Assembly (NCBI GenBank): GCA_006176705.1
Contig: QRFJ01000006.1
Span: forward strand, 5,917,954 to 5,981,953
Direction: 5' to 3'
DNA from: Cocos nucifera
Taxonomy: Eukaryota > Streptophyta > Magnoliopsida > Arecales > Arecaceae
Length of the DNA stretch: 64,000 bases
Position 1 is the first letter of the stretch. Each line of letters opens with the position of its first letter. Positions 38,763-49,821 of this stretch are shown piece by piece. Position numbers and translations under genes: made by a program. The notes below the pieces were generated by a model that searched no databases, had not been told where the DNA came from, and saw only the letters and a program-made list of their open reading frames with translations.

Positions 38763-38954
38763 GGATGTTTACATAAAACGTATGTAGCCAAAAGCATGAC
38801 CATGCTCATGAAGATAAGAGAGTAACGAACATATCAGTGCCCCCAGGTAGATCCGAAGTAGATTCTTGCTTGGGAAGCCGTGGCTTGCCATCATCTACCA
38901 TTTTAAGGAGCAACGGAGGATGAAATAGATCAATTATTCATCTTTATTTAAAAA

Positions 38955-39421
38955 AATATTTATAAAAGAGTTAACTGTGTTAAAAATTAATTACGTATCA
39001 TAAAATAGATTTTGAAGAACTTTTAGGAGAATATAAACTGAGGTAGCAATCAAAAAGTTGGATTGGATATGGATTTGACCAAAAATTTATAAATCCAAAC
39101 CCAAATCTAAATCCGAGTTATTTATTAAATAAATTAAAAACTTAAATCTAAACTCAACATATTTATTAAACAAATAATCTAATGCAATCTATATATAAAT
39201 TATTTATTAAATAAATCAAACCAATTTAAATAAATTAAATATATTAAATAAATTATAAATAAATTAAATAAATCAAGTTATAATTTAATCTAATTATTAA
39301 ATAAATTAAAAGTATCAGAGACCTCAACATAAATCTTATTTATTTAATAAATAGATCCAAACACACTGATCTATTTATGATCCAAATATAATTTATATTA
39401 AACCTAAATCTTCTTAAAATA
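38955..39421. repeat. AT-rich unit X, left copy (duplicated across element 3)
   Basis: About 465 bases, from TTTATAAAAGAGTTAACTG to CTTCTTAAAAT, rich in TTTATTAAATAAATT motifs. A closely similar copy occupies about 55645-56103 on the far side of element 3. Its ends show a weak inverted similarity, so it could be a MITE. Confidence 0.8.
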
Positions 39422-39426
39422 TTTAC
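39422..39426. repeat. Target-site duplication of element 3, left copy (TTTAC)
   Basis: TTTAC here precedes TGTTGTTACAG, and TTTAC at 55645-55649 follows the far LTR end. Confidence 0.82.
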
Positions 39427-40856
39427 TGTTGTTACAGAATCTGTTTGACGCTGAATCGAGCTGGAGTTGAGGAAGATGAGATTGCCATCGATGATCTGCA
39501 AAATAAAGTCCTATCCAGAGTCAGTAGTAGTGGCTTTGACAGGATCCTCCAATGATCAAGTCAGCTCTTCTAGCCAACAAAAATGGAATGCTGAGAAAAT
39601 AGTTCAGCAAAATTTTGGCAAGAAGAAGAGAGCTTAGAGAAAACATATCTGGAAGGTTCCTTTTTATAGACGGAGCTTGGAGCTGATAATGACAGCCGTA
39701 GCTGTCTGATAGCTGGCTGCTTAGGATCGCATAAGAGGGACGTCGTCTACAGCAAACTGACAATGACAACCATAGCCATCTGATAGTTGGCCGCTCAGGG
39801 CCACGTGAGAGGAGCACCGTCTGTAGCAAACTGACGGCGACAGCCGTAGCTATCCGGTACTGAGCCGCTCGAGGCCATGTGGGGTTCGGTATGGAGAGAA
39901 AGAGGTGTCGTTAGACTGATAGTGATCGTTCGTTGAGATTCAATAATCAAAGTTCGAAGGAAGCAGACGTTGGTCGGTGAAGAGCTTTGACATACATCAA
40001 TTTCAGAGGAGTTCAGACTCCTAAAGGAGATACGGCTAGAGGGGATCATCCAGAATGAGTTTGGCTTCTGAAGAAGTCCGATTGAAGGAGGAGTCTGAAA
40101 GGAGTTCGGCTTCTATAGAAATCCGACTGAAGGAGGAGTCCGAAAGAAGTTTGGCTCCTATAGAAATTCGACTGAAGGAGGAGTCTGAAAGGAGTTCGAC
40201 TCCTAATGGAACTTAATTGAAGGAGAAAAATATAAAGAGTTCGGCTCCTGAAGAAATCCGACTGAAGGAGGAGTCCGAAAGGAGTTTGACTCCTATAGAA
40301 ATCCGACTATAGGAGAGATCCGAAAGAAGTTCGGCTCCTATAGGCATCCGACTGAAGGAAAGATCCAGAAGAAATTCAACTCCTAGAGGAGTTCAACTGA
40401 AAGAGAAGTTCGGAAGGAGTTCGACTCATGGAGGAATACGACTGAAGGAGAAATTCGGAAGGAGTTTGGCCTAAGAAGAAGTCCGAAAGAAGTTTGGCTC
40501 TTGGAGGAATCTAGCTGAAAGAAAAGTCTGAAAGGAGTTTGACTCCTGTAGGCATCTGACTAAACCAGAAGGAGTTCGGCTTCTGGAGGAGTCCGACTGA
40601 GAGAGAAGTTTGGGAGGAGTTTGGTTGGGGCTCGACCGCTGAGGAGTTCGATCGACTGAAGGAGTTTGGCTAAGATTTGGCCGCTGGAGGAGTTCGACTA
40701 GCTGAAGAAGTTCGACTAAGGTTTGACAGCTGGAGGAGTTCGACTAGGATTCGACCGTTGAAGAAAAATTCTTGATCAAAGCTCTTCCGTGATTACCGAT
40801 TGCATTAGGCTAAGCATCAGATTGGACTTTGGTGGGTGCGGGGTTTATTCCCAACA
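39427..40856 (-). repeat. 3' LTR of element 3
   Basis: About 1,430 bases, the longest LTR here. A block of roughly 45-base degenerate units (CCGACTGAAGGAGGAGTCCG and relatives) spans about 40030-40750. TATA-like CTATAAAAAGG (minus strand) lies near 39660. Confidence 0.85.
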
Positions 40857-40929
40857 ATCCCACTCTTGAGTTCAAAATTTGAAGGAAGGGAGTACAAAAA
40901 AGACGACTGCCGAAGTCTTTTTTCGGGCT

Positions 40930-41067
40930 CTACACCCGTTGAGATTGAAGCTCGGAAAAAATCTTATCTCCTACCGAGGTTGAAGGAGATCTTATCTTCT
41001 GTTGACGTTGAAGCATGGAAAAGATCTTATCTCTAATCGAGGTCGAAGGAGATCTTATCTCCTATTG
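40930..41067. repeat. 3' array of element 3, part left of the element 4 insertion
   Basis: Units of the form GAAGCTCGGAAAAAATCTTA, with GAGATCTTATCTCC cores, broken off at the element 4 insertion site. The array resumes at 50764 in the same phase. Confidence 0.85.
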
Positions 41068-41072
41068 ACGTT
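41068..41072. repeat. Target-site duplication of element 4, left copy (ACGTT)
   Basis: ACGTT stands directly before TGTTGGTGCAG and again at 50759-50763 directly after CCCCAACA. Removing the element and one copy restores the array unit TTGACGTTGAAGCTCG. Confidence 0.93.
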
Positions 41073-42072
41073 TGTTGGTGCAGAAACTGGTCGTCGTCGG
41101 AGGTCGCCGGAGTTGAGGCCACTGAGGTCGCCGTCGGGGACCTGCAAAATAAAGTCCCATCCAGAGCCGGTGGGGGGTGGCTCCGGCAGGACCCTCCGAT
41201 GCCCAAGTCAGCTCTGGCCAACAGGAATGGAGTGCTCGAGAATGAGTTTCGGAGCTTAGAGAAGAAGAGGAGAGCTTAGAGATCATAGCGATTAGAGTTA
41301 GCGTATCTGGAGGGATCCTTTTTATAGCAGAGCTTGATGGTGACAGCTGCAGCCGCGTGCTGGCAGGCCGCTCGAGGTGCGACGGAGCCAGTCTCATGGG
41401 AAGGTGCCATGTGCGATGGATTGATGGTGATAGCTGCAGCCGCATGCTGACGGGCCGCTCGAGGTTCGACGGAGTCAATCTCATGGGATGGTGACAACCG
41501 CAGCTGCGTGCTGGTGGGCCGCTCAAGGTTCGACGGAGCCAGTCCCATAGGATGGTGACAGCCATCGCCTCCTCATAGCGGGTCGCTATCACTCGATGGA
41601 CTGATGGTGATGGTTGCAGAGCTTGCGGCGGATGAAGGGTTGAAGGCCTTCATCGTGTGCCCATTTCGGAGGAGTTCGAGCTCCTGAAGAGGAAGCTTGG
41701 AGGGAGTTCGGCTCCCATAGGCGTCTGGCTGGAGGTATGTAGCTAAGGCTCGTTCGCTAAGGAGTTCGGCCGTTGGGAATCCGAAGCTCGGCTGTTGGAG
41801 AGTTCGGCCGAATGTTGGACTTCGACTGAGGCTCGTCAGCTGAGGAGTTCGAGGAGCTCGGTCGCTACGAAGTTCGGCCGGCTGAATGGGTTGGAAGAAG
41901 CTCGACCACTGGGGGTTCAGTCGAAGCCCGACTACTTGGAGTCCAAGGAGCTCGGGCGCTAAGTAGTTCTGCCGGCTATAGGAGTTCGGCTAAGATCCGT
42001 CCGTCGAAGCTCTCCACGGCTACAGATTGCCGTCGAGCTAGACTTTGACGGGAGCGGGATTTATCCCCAACA
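41073..42072 (-). repeat. 3' LTR of element 4 (three internal 65-bp units)
   Basis: Exactly 1,000 bases by position. The TATA box CTATAAAAAGG (minus strand) lies near 41323. A roughly 65-base unit (GATGGTGACAGCYGCAGCYG to GGAGCCAGTCYCA) is present about three times here but twice in the other LTR. Confidence 0.9.
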
Positions 42073-42339
42073 CTAGCCCCCCTACTTCCAAGTTCGAAAA
42101 TCGAAGGAAGGGAATGCAGGAAAGGCGACTGCCGAAGTCTTCCTCTGAGCTCTGAGCTGGCCTAGGTCGAAGCTCAGAGGAGATCTCATCTCCAGCCGAG
42201 GTTGAGGGGGCTTCATCCACTGCGATCGAAGCCAGAGGTTGCGCTCCTCAGGGGCGACATCATCTCTTACAGTCGAGGTTGACACGATTGCTTTCTCTAG
42301 CCGAGGCCGAAGCTGAAACTCTCCAGCCGAGGTTGTCAC

Positions 42340-44095
42340 GGTCGCTCGGTAGAGATCTTATCTCTTGTGGCCGAGCCTTCCTCGGGGGAGATCTTATCTC
42401 GAGCCTTCCTCGGGAGAGATCTTATCTCCTACAGCTGGGCTTCCCTCGGGGGGAGATCTTATCTCCTGCAATCGAGCCTTCCTCGGGGGAGATCTTATCT
42501 CCTGCAGTCGAGGTCGAAGTGCGCGCTCGGGGAGATCTTATCTCCTGCAGTCGAGCTTCCTCGGGGGAGATCTTATCTCCTACAGTCGAGCTTTCCTCGG
42601 GGAGATCTTATCTCCTGCGGCCAAGGTCGAAGTGCGCTCGGGGAGATCTTATCTCCTACGGCCGAGCTTTCCTTCGGGGGAGATCTTATCTCCTGCAGTC
42701 GAGGTCGAAGTGCGCGCTCGGGGGAGATCTTATCTCCTGCAATCGAGCCTTCCTCGGAGGAGATCTTATCTCCTGCAGCCGAGGTCGAAGTGCACGCTCG
42801 GGGGAGATCTTCTCTCTGCGGTCGAGCTTCCCGCTCGGGGAGATCTTATCTCCTACGGCCGAGCTTCCCTCGGGGGAGATCTTATCTCCTGCAGCCGAGC
42901 TTTCCTCGGGGGAGATCTTATCTCCTACAGCCGAGGTCGAAGTGCGCGCTCGGAGGAGATCTTATCTCCTGCAGTCGAGCTTTCCTCGGGGGAGATCTTA
43001 TCTCCTGCAGCCGAGGTCGAAGTGCGCGCTCGGGGGAGATCTTATCTCCTACGGCCGAGCTTCCGCGCTCGGGGAGATCTTATCTCCTGCGGCCGAGCTT
43101 CCTCGGGGGAGATCTTATCTCCTCGGCGAGGTCGAAGTGCGCGCTCGGGGGAGATCTTATCTCCTGCGCCGAGCTTCCTTCGGAGGAGATCTTATCTCCT
43201 GCAGCCGAGGTCGAAGTGCGCGCTCGGAGATCTTATCTCCTGCAGTCGAGCTTCCTCGAGGGAGATCTTATCTCCTACAGCGAGGTCGAAGTGCGCGCTC
43301 GGGGGAGATCTTATCTCCTACAGCCGAGCTTCCTCGGGGGAGATCTTATCTCCTGCAGCCGAGGTCGAAGTGCGCGCTCGGAGGGAGATCTTATCTCCTG
43401 CAGGTCGAGCTTCCCGCTCGGGGGAGATCTTATCTCCTGCGGTCCGAGCTTCCCTCGAGGGAGATCTTATCTCCTACGGCCGAGGTCGAAGTGCGCGCTC
43501 GGGGGAGATCTTATCTCCTGCAGCCGAGCCTTCCTCGGGGGAGATCTTATCTCCTACAGTCGAGGTCAAAGTGCGCGCTCGGGAAGATCTTATCTCCTGC
43601 GGTCGAGCTTCCCATGCTCGGGAGAGATCTTATCTCTTACGGTCGAGCTTCCCTCGGAGGAGATCTTATCTCCTGCGGTCGAGGTCGAAGTGCGCGCTCG
43701 GAGGAGATCTTATCTCCTACAGTCGAGCTTTCCTCGGAGGAGATCTTATCTCCTGTAGCCGAGGTCGAAATGCGCGCTCGAGGAAGATCTTATCTCCTAC
43801 AGTCGAGCCTTCCTCGGGGTAGATCTTATCTTCAATCTTCTGCAGCCGAGCCTTCCTAGGGGGAGATCTTATCTCCTGCAGTCGAGGTCAAAGTGCACGC
43901 TCGGGGGAGATCTTATCTCCTGCAGTCGAGCCTTTCTCGGGAGAGATCTTATCTCCTACAGTCGAGGTCAAAGTGCGCGCTCGGAGGAGATCTTATCTCC
44001 TATAGCTGAGCCATCCTCGGAGGAGATCCTATCTCCTGCAGCCGAGGTCGAAATGCACGCTCGGAGGAGATCTTATCTCCTGCGGCCGAGCTCTC
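42340..44095. repeat. 3' tandem array of element 4 with about 45 GGAGATCTTATCTCC cores
   Basis: By hand count, about 45 cores. Two unit types mostly alternate: one with GAGGTCGAAGTGCGCGCTCG (about 46 bases) and one with GAGCTTTCCTCG (about 37 bases), forming a higher-order unit near 84 bases. All three + strand frames stay open for 1.4-1.6 kb because the units lack stop codons in that direction; I do not regard them as genes. Confidence 0.93.
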
Positions 44096-44401
44096 CTCGA
44101 CCTGCCCCCGTTAGCACAAGGTCCCCCTCCAGTTCCCAATATGGCGAATATTTGACAGCTTCATTCCCTATTACCGCAGTTTCTGCACCATGGAATAATA
44201 ATACGGAAACGAAGCAACTTTACTGAAGGAATATCATTGGTAATACATCCTCAGATTCTCTGAGTTCTAAGGTTGCGAAAGCGTCCTCCCTCCGAGCTCT
44301 TTCAGACGATAAGCACCAGGCCGGACGACCTCCACCACTTCGTACGGGCCTTCCCAATTAGGGGCGAGTTTTTTCTGACTCTGAGGCTGAGAGATAGCGG
44401 C

Positions 44402-45213
44402 TCACCGGAGCACTAAGTCCCCTACTCTGAACGTCTTGCTTCTGACTCTGGAGTTGTAATACTGAGCCACCTTCCATCTATAGGCCGCCGTCTGGATGCG
44501 AGCTTCCTTCCTTTTTTCTTCCAGCAGGTCGAGGTCGACTCGGAGGTCCTGGGGATTGCGTTGCTCGTTGAAGCCCGCGACTCGCGCAGACGGAAGCTTG
44601 AGCTCGACCGAGATAACTGCCTCGGTACCGAAGGCCAAGGCAAAGGATGTTTCTCCAGTGGGCACCCTCTGAGTAGTTCGATATGCCCAGAGGACATGGT
44701 AGAGTTCATCCATCCAGGCCCCTCCTATCCTGTCGAGCCTCGCTTTGATTCCTTGCAGCAGGGTCCGGTTGGTTATCTCAGCTTTCCTGTTGGCCTGTGG
44801 GTGAGCCACCGACGTAAAGGGTGGAAGATATTTAGTCCTTCATAGAATTCGGCGAACCTTACCCCAGCGAACTATCGTCCATTATCGATTATGAGGATTC
44901 GGGATAGACCGAACCGACAGACTAGTGACTTCCAAACGAAGTCTTGTACCTTGGCCTCGGTAATCCTCGTGAGTGATTCGACTTTGACCCACTTAGTGAA
45001 GTAGTCGATCGCGACCAAAAGAAACTTCCTCTGCCCCGACGCCGCTGGAAAGGGGCCGAGTATATCCATCCTCCACTGCGCAAATGACCAGGGTGAGCTG
45101 AGCGGAGTGAGTTCGGATGCAGGCTGCCTCTGTACGCTGGCGTTCTTCTGGCAGTGGTCGCACTTTTTTACGTATTCCATGGAGTCGCAAAATAGGGTCG
45201 ACCTGTAGTACCC
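44402..45213 (-). pseudogene. Integrase of element 4, broken
   Basis: Integrase would insert element DNA into the genome. The zinc-binding region starts in the preceding 962-codon frame (HEGLCGSH) and continues here with KKCDHCQ. The catalytic triad is visible as WRMDILGP, LIIDNGR and QANRKAEITNRT. A TAG replaces the usual Gln codon before GYY (about 45213) and another follows DNGR (about 44870), both one transition away from CAG. Between 44870 and 44809 the frame shifts by one base near 44820. The C-terminal part (GTEAVISVELKLPS to VGDLVLR) is intact. It could not be made as one protein. Confidence 0.88.
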
Positions 45214-48102
45214 CTATCGGAGCAGTTTTTTCGACAGGGATCTGGCTCCTACGTGACTTCCGCAGAGTCCTTCATGCGCATCCCGCAGCACGAGGGCGGC
45301 CTCCGAAGGTCGGAGGCATCTTAGCAATGGGAGGGAGTACGACCTCTTATACAACCTGCCTTCGTATAAGATGTAGCAAAAAGCCTGATTCCTGAGCTTC
45401 CGAGCTTCTTTCAAATCGTGGGGAAGGGCCCCCTCCCTGAGGTATGCAACCAGCAGGTCGATCCAGCTTGGCTCAAACTCCGTCTGCAGGACGACCCGAG
45501 GCTCTTTCGGGGTTGGGCACTTTAGAGTCTCCAAAAATACTCCCCTGGGCAGTTCGGCCGGGGCAGAAGTGGCCAACTTGGAGAGAAGGTCGGTTCTCGC
45601 ATTTTCCGCCCTCGGAATATGTCGAACGCCGAAGCTGTCAAAGACCGGAGTCAAATCCCTCACCCTCTCGAGGTATCTCGCCATGCTTTCCTCTCGTGCC
45701 TCGTAACTGTCGCTGACTTGGCCGACCACTAGCTGGAAATCGCTGTAGATCTGAAGCCGATCTACTTTCAGCTTCCTTGCTATCTTTAATCCGACTATCA
45801 GTGCTTCATATTCGACCCCATTGTTGATCATCAGGAACTCAAAGCGCAGCGCGTACTCGACGATGACTCCCTCGGGGCTAACCAGGACCAGCCCCGCACC
45901 AGCTCCAACGGAGTTGGACGAGCCATCCACGTGCAGGGCCCAGGAGCCTACGGGGAGGTCGGCGCTTTCCTCGGTGGGGTTCGATCGTGGCAGCTTGGCT
46001 TCGTCTAGGCCCGGCTCCACTTTGGTGTCGATCTCAATCAGCCCAAGCTCGACCTCGGCTGAAATTGTGCATTCCAGCACGAAATCCGTCAGTATCTGGG
46101 CCTTGACTGACGGCCTGGGCCGGTAGTTGATGTCGAACTTCATGAGTTCGATCGCCCATTTTATGATTCTTCCAGAAGTGTTTGTCCGGTGAAGAACTTC
46201 TTTTATTGGTTGGTCCGTGAGGACCGTTATGGTGTGCTCCTGAAAATAAGGTCGGAGCCACCTGGCGGCAATTAGGAGAGAGTAAGTTAATTTTTTCAGT
46301 CTAGAGTACCTGGTCTCCGCGTCCCTCAGGACTCGACTGATGTAGTAGATCGATCGTTGCGCCTTCGCTTCTTCCCTAACCAGCACCGCCGCCAGGGCCC
46401 CGAGGGAGACAGCAAGGTACAGAAATAATTTCTCCTCGGGTTCGGGCTTTGCCAACAGCGAAGGTGAGCCGAGGTAGCTTTTGAGCTCTTCAAATGCCTG
46501 TTGGCACTCCACCATCCAGGAGAAGTCCTTCGGTCGCCTGAGAATGCGGAAGAAGGGCATGCATCGTTCGGCCGATCTTGACATGAAGCGACTTAGGGAC
46601 GCCACTTTCTCAGTCAGGCGCTGAACCTCCTTGATCATCCTCGAAGCGATCATTTCTCGAATGGCTCGGATTTTCTCGGGGTTCGCTTCGATTCCTCGTC
46701 TCGACACCATGAACCTCAGAAATTTCTCGGAGGTCACACCAAAGGCGCACTTGGTCGGGTTCAACCTCACCTTATGCCTCCTGAGTGCTCCGAAAGCTTC
46801 TTCAAAGTCGACGAGGTGGTCCGTTGAAGCTCGGCTTTTAACGAGCATATCATCTATGTACACCTCCATGTTGCGACCGATCTGCTCCTTGAAGATCTTA
46901 TTAACCAAACTTTGGTATGTTGCCCCCGCGTTCTTGAGTCCAAAAGATATGACCCTGTAGCAGTAAAAACCTCGGTCAGTAATGAAAGCGGTTTTCTCTT
47001 CGTCCTCGGGCGCCATGCATATCTGGTTGTAATCAGAAAAGGCATCCATGAAGGTGAGGAGCTCGTGGCCCAAGGTTGCGTCCATCAGCTGATCGATCCT
47101 AGGTAGAGGATAGCTGTCTTTCGGGCAGGTCTTGTTCAGCTTCTTGAAGTCGACGCACATCCTCCACTTGTTATTTGCTTTCTTGACAAGAACCACGTTC
47201 GAGACCCAGGTCGGATAGCTAACCTTCCGGATGAGTCCGGCTTTGAGGAGCTTGTCTACTTCTTCGACGATCGCTTTCTGCCTTTCCGGGGCGTGGTAGC
47301 GCAGCTTTTCTCTTATAGGCTGGTGCCTCGGATCGACAGCCAGCCGATGTTCCATGAGCTCGGCGTCAATCCCTGGCATATCCACTGGGGTCCAGGCGAA
47401 GACGTCCGCGTTCCTTCTGAGGAAAGCGACGAGCTGTTCCCGAACCTCGGCTGCCAGGTTGGAGCCGATCTGCACCACATGCTCTGAGCTTTCGTCATTC
47501 AAGGGCACAGAGATGAGGTCCTCGGCGAGCTTGCCCCGCTCCTTAGTGAGGTCGTCGCAGACGTCTAGTTCATCAACAAGATAGGGGTCGGGCTGATCTC
47601 CCTTATGCAAGGCGATCGAGTAGCAATACCTCGCCAGAGCCTGGTCTCCTCTGACCTCTCCGACCCTATGGCTCGTCGGGAACTTCATCTTCAAATAATA
47701 GGTCGACACTACCGTCCGGAGTGCATTTAGATCAGGTCGACCGAGGATCGCGTTATAGGCGGACGGAGTCCTCACGACTTGGAAGTTGACCCGAGCCTTG
47801 GCCTGCTTCGGGCGTCGCCCCGCTGTTACGATCAATATTATTTCGCCTTCGACTGGTATGATGTTGCCGACAAACCCTACCAGTGGGAAATTTATCGACT
47901 CCAAGCGATCGTCGGGCAGGAACATTTTTGAGAAGGCATCGTAGAATAATACATCGCCCGAACTTCCGTTATCTAGCAAAATGTGGCGTACATCATAGTC
48001 AGCGATATTCAAGAAAATTACAACCGCATCATTGTGCAGAAATTGGATCCCCCGATCGTCCTCGGTGAAGGCCATGGGCTCCGCGATCCTCTGCCTCTTC
48101 AC
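45214..48102 (-). CDS. Protease-RT-RNase H-aRNase H polyprotein frame of element 4
   Basis: A 962-codon open frame without internal stops. The aspartic protease is at the N-terminus (LLDNGSSGDVLF, Asp44). RT runs about residues 270-480, with FMDAFSDYNQ and the catalytic VYIDDMLVKS (YIDD at 415-418). The first RNase H (about 540-680) reads LYLAVSLGAL where an active domain would have an Asp, so it is probably catalytically dead, as is usual in this lineage. The second, archaeal-type RNase H (about 720-845) keeps D726 (HVDGSS), E764, D788 (YSDFQ) and D838 (ARTDLL). The frame ends in the start of integrase. It copies element RNA into DNA in the cytoplasmic particle. Length and open state contrast with element 1, but integrase is broken downstream. 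Confidence 0.9.
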   Translation of the reverse strand: MKRQRIAEPMAFTEDDRGIQFLHNDAVVIFLNIADYDVRHILLDNGSSGDVLFYDAFSKMFLPDDRLESINFPLVGFVGNIIPVEGEIILIVTAGRRPKQAKARVNFQVVRTPSAYNAILGRPDLNALRTVVSTYYLKMKFPTSHRVGEVRGDQALARYCYSIALHKGDQPDPYLVDELDVCDDLTKERGKLAEDLISVPLNDESSEHVVQIGSNLAAEVREQLVAFLRRNADVFAWTPVDMPGIDAELMEHRLAVDPRHQPIREKLRYHAPERQKAIVEEVDKLLKAGLIRKVSYPTWVSNVVLVKKANNKWRMCVDFKKLNKTCPKDSYPLPRIDQLMDATLGHELLTFMDAFSDYNQICMAPEDEEKTAFITDRGFYCYRVISFGLKNAGATYQSLVNKIFKEQIGRNMEVYIDDMLVKSRASTDHLVDFEEAFGALRRHKVRLNPTKCAFGVTSEKFLRFMVSRRGIEANPEKIRAIREMIASRMIKEVQRLTEKVASLSRFMSRSAERCMPFFRILRRPKDFSWMVECQQAFEELKSYLGSPSLLAKPEPEEKLFLYLAVSLGALAAVLVREEAKAQRSIYYISRVLRDAETRYSRLKKLTYSLLIAARWLRPYFQEHTITVLTDQPIKEVLHRTNTSGRIIKWAIELMKFDINYRPRPSVKAQILTDFVLECTISAEVELGLIEIDTKVEPGLDEAKLPRSNPTEESADLPVGSWALHVDGSSNSVGAGAGLVLVSPEGVIVEYALRFEFLMINNGVEYEALIVGLKIARKLKVDRLQIYSDFQLVVGQVSDSYEAREESMARYLERVRDLTPVFDSFGVRHIPRAENARTDLLSKLATSAPAELPRGVFLETLKCPTPKEPRVVLQTEFEPSWIDLLVAYLREGALPHDLKEARKLRNQAFCYILYEGRLYKRSYSLPLLRCLRPSEAALVLRDAHEGLCGSHVGARSLSKKLLR

Positions 48103-48225
48103 CGATCTTCTAGGTCCGCTGGTCTCCCCTTCCCGAGGTCCCCCGGAGATAGTATTGATGATGCCAAGGGGCGGCCGACCTTCCTGGCTATCCCCACCCG
48201 ATGGTAACGCCCTTGGCCGCTCCCC

Positions 48226-49720
48226 TCACTCTTCAAGCCACCTTTGCAGGAATCGGTCGAGTCTATCTCGTCTGACGAGCTTTTCGATCTCATCTTGGAG
48301 TTGGACGTACTCTTCGATGTCGTGGCTGTGATCGCGATGATAGAGGCAAAACTTGTTGGGATCGCGTTTGCTGGGTCGGGAACGTATCTTGTCTGGCCTC
48401 GGAAGCTGTTCCCTGATTTTCATCAGCACTTGGGCCTTCGGAGTGTTAAGGGGGGCGTAGTTGTGAAACCTTCATCGGGGAGAGCTTCGGCGCTGAGGAG
48501 AACCTCGGCACGCCGTTCTGTTCGGGCTTCCCCACCTCGGGTTCCTTGAGAGAGTTTGGGTCCGCCAATGACCGAAAGGAGTCCGAGAGCGCCGCCAAGC
48601 TTTACTCCGCTTCCCTTCCTCAGTGGGCCTGCCCGACCCTTCAGCTCACCACTTGCCATCGACTTCGCCATCCCTGGCCTTGAAGGCCTCCTCTGCTCGG
48701 GCATATCCTTTAGCCCGAGCTAGCATGTCCGCAAAATTTCTTGGATACTTTTTTTTCAGGGAGAACAACAAGTCGTTCTTCTGAAGGCCGCCCTTGAGGG
48801 CGGCCATGGCGACTGATTGGTCCAGGTTCCGGACTTTCAACGCAGCAGCGTTAAACCGAATGACGTAGGCCTGGATGGATTCTCCCTCCTTCTGCTTGAT
48901 AGCCATCAAAAAATCTGAACCTCGGTTTGGCCGCCTACTACTGATGAAGTGGGCTGCGAACTGTTGACTCATCTGGTCAAACGATAAGATGGTACTCGGC
49001 TTGAGCGCCGAGTACCAGTTCCTGGCAGCTCCTTTAAGGGTAGAGGGGAAAGTCCGGCACAATATGGCGTCTGGCGTGCCATGGAGCAGCATCGTTGTCC
49101 GAAAGGCTTTCAAGTGGTCGATCGGATCGGTGGTCCCATCGTAGCTCTCGAACTGTGAGAGCTTGAAGTTCGGCGGGACCGACTCCTGCATGATTTTCTG
49201 CAAAAAAGGGGGGTCAGTGCAAACGTCATTACCACGTGAGGGGGGAGTGTGACGAAGTTCTTCGATTTGCTAACTCATTTCCAAGAGCCTTTGATCCAGG
49301 AGATCTTCACGGTCTCTGATCTCCCAGGCTTTTTGGTGGAATGGGTGCGAGGCTTCACCCTTGGCCGATCCATGATCCGAACAAGGGCTCTCCCTCCTCC
49401 GCCTCTCCAATCCGGGTATCGGAGGTCGGGATGCCCAGGTCGGTCGCTTTTGGATCGGATCACTTGACTTCGGAGAGTCCCACGCCGGTTGACATGGCAC
49501 TGGGGCATGTTGGTGCAGTACTGCCTGCACCGCCTCTGTGAGACCACGAACCTGCTAGACGAGCTAGTTGAACTGCTCCATATCCACCGTAGCTATAGAC
49601 GAGGCCTGAGTCGTCGGGGTCGAAGCGAGAACAGACGGATTCGGATGGAATCGAGCCACGGAGGCCGTCGAGCGTCGAGTCGAAGCTCTCCTGGGAGGCA
49701 TCTTCTCCCTGGGAGAGAAA
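48226..49720 (-). pseudogene. gag of element 4, interrupted by TGA codons
   Basis: Same frame as the pol ORF. A 185-codon open stretch (48646-49203) holds the capsid-like core, FESYDGTTDPIDHLKAF to QKEGESIQAYVIRFNAA. A TGA follows GKW at 48646, another lies near 48475, and a third at 48226 precedes pol. A zinc-knuckle remnant at about 48330-48375 (FCLYHRDHSHDIEEY) has Tyr where the last metal-binding Cys is expected. The segment upstream to about 49720 appears to be the gag N-terminus, rich in Ser, Arg and Pro. Inactive unless the stops are read through, for which I see no evidence. Confidence 0.8.
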
Positions 49721-49801
49721 GGGAGATCTTCGGAGATGGAAGGGAAAAGTCATCGCCGAGCACTCCTTTAACAATAAGGGAATCCCAGAGGTTCGGGGGG
49801 G

Positions 49802-49821
49802 GCCTCCTTCTAGCGCCAATC
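49802..49821 (-). other. Primer binding site of element 4
   Basis: On the minus strand GATTGGCGCTAGAAGGAGGC directly follows the LTR end CAACA. The same motif is found at the matching spot in elements 1, 2 and 3. Confidence 0.75.

Noticed and set aside
42279..43859. 526-, 485- and 463-codon ORFs on the + strand as protein genes
   Set aside because: They are translations of a tandem DNA array in the 3' region of element 4; three overlapping frames carry the same motifs, and there is no domain or proper gene context.
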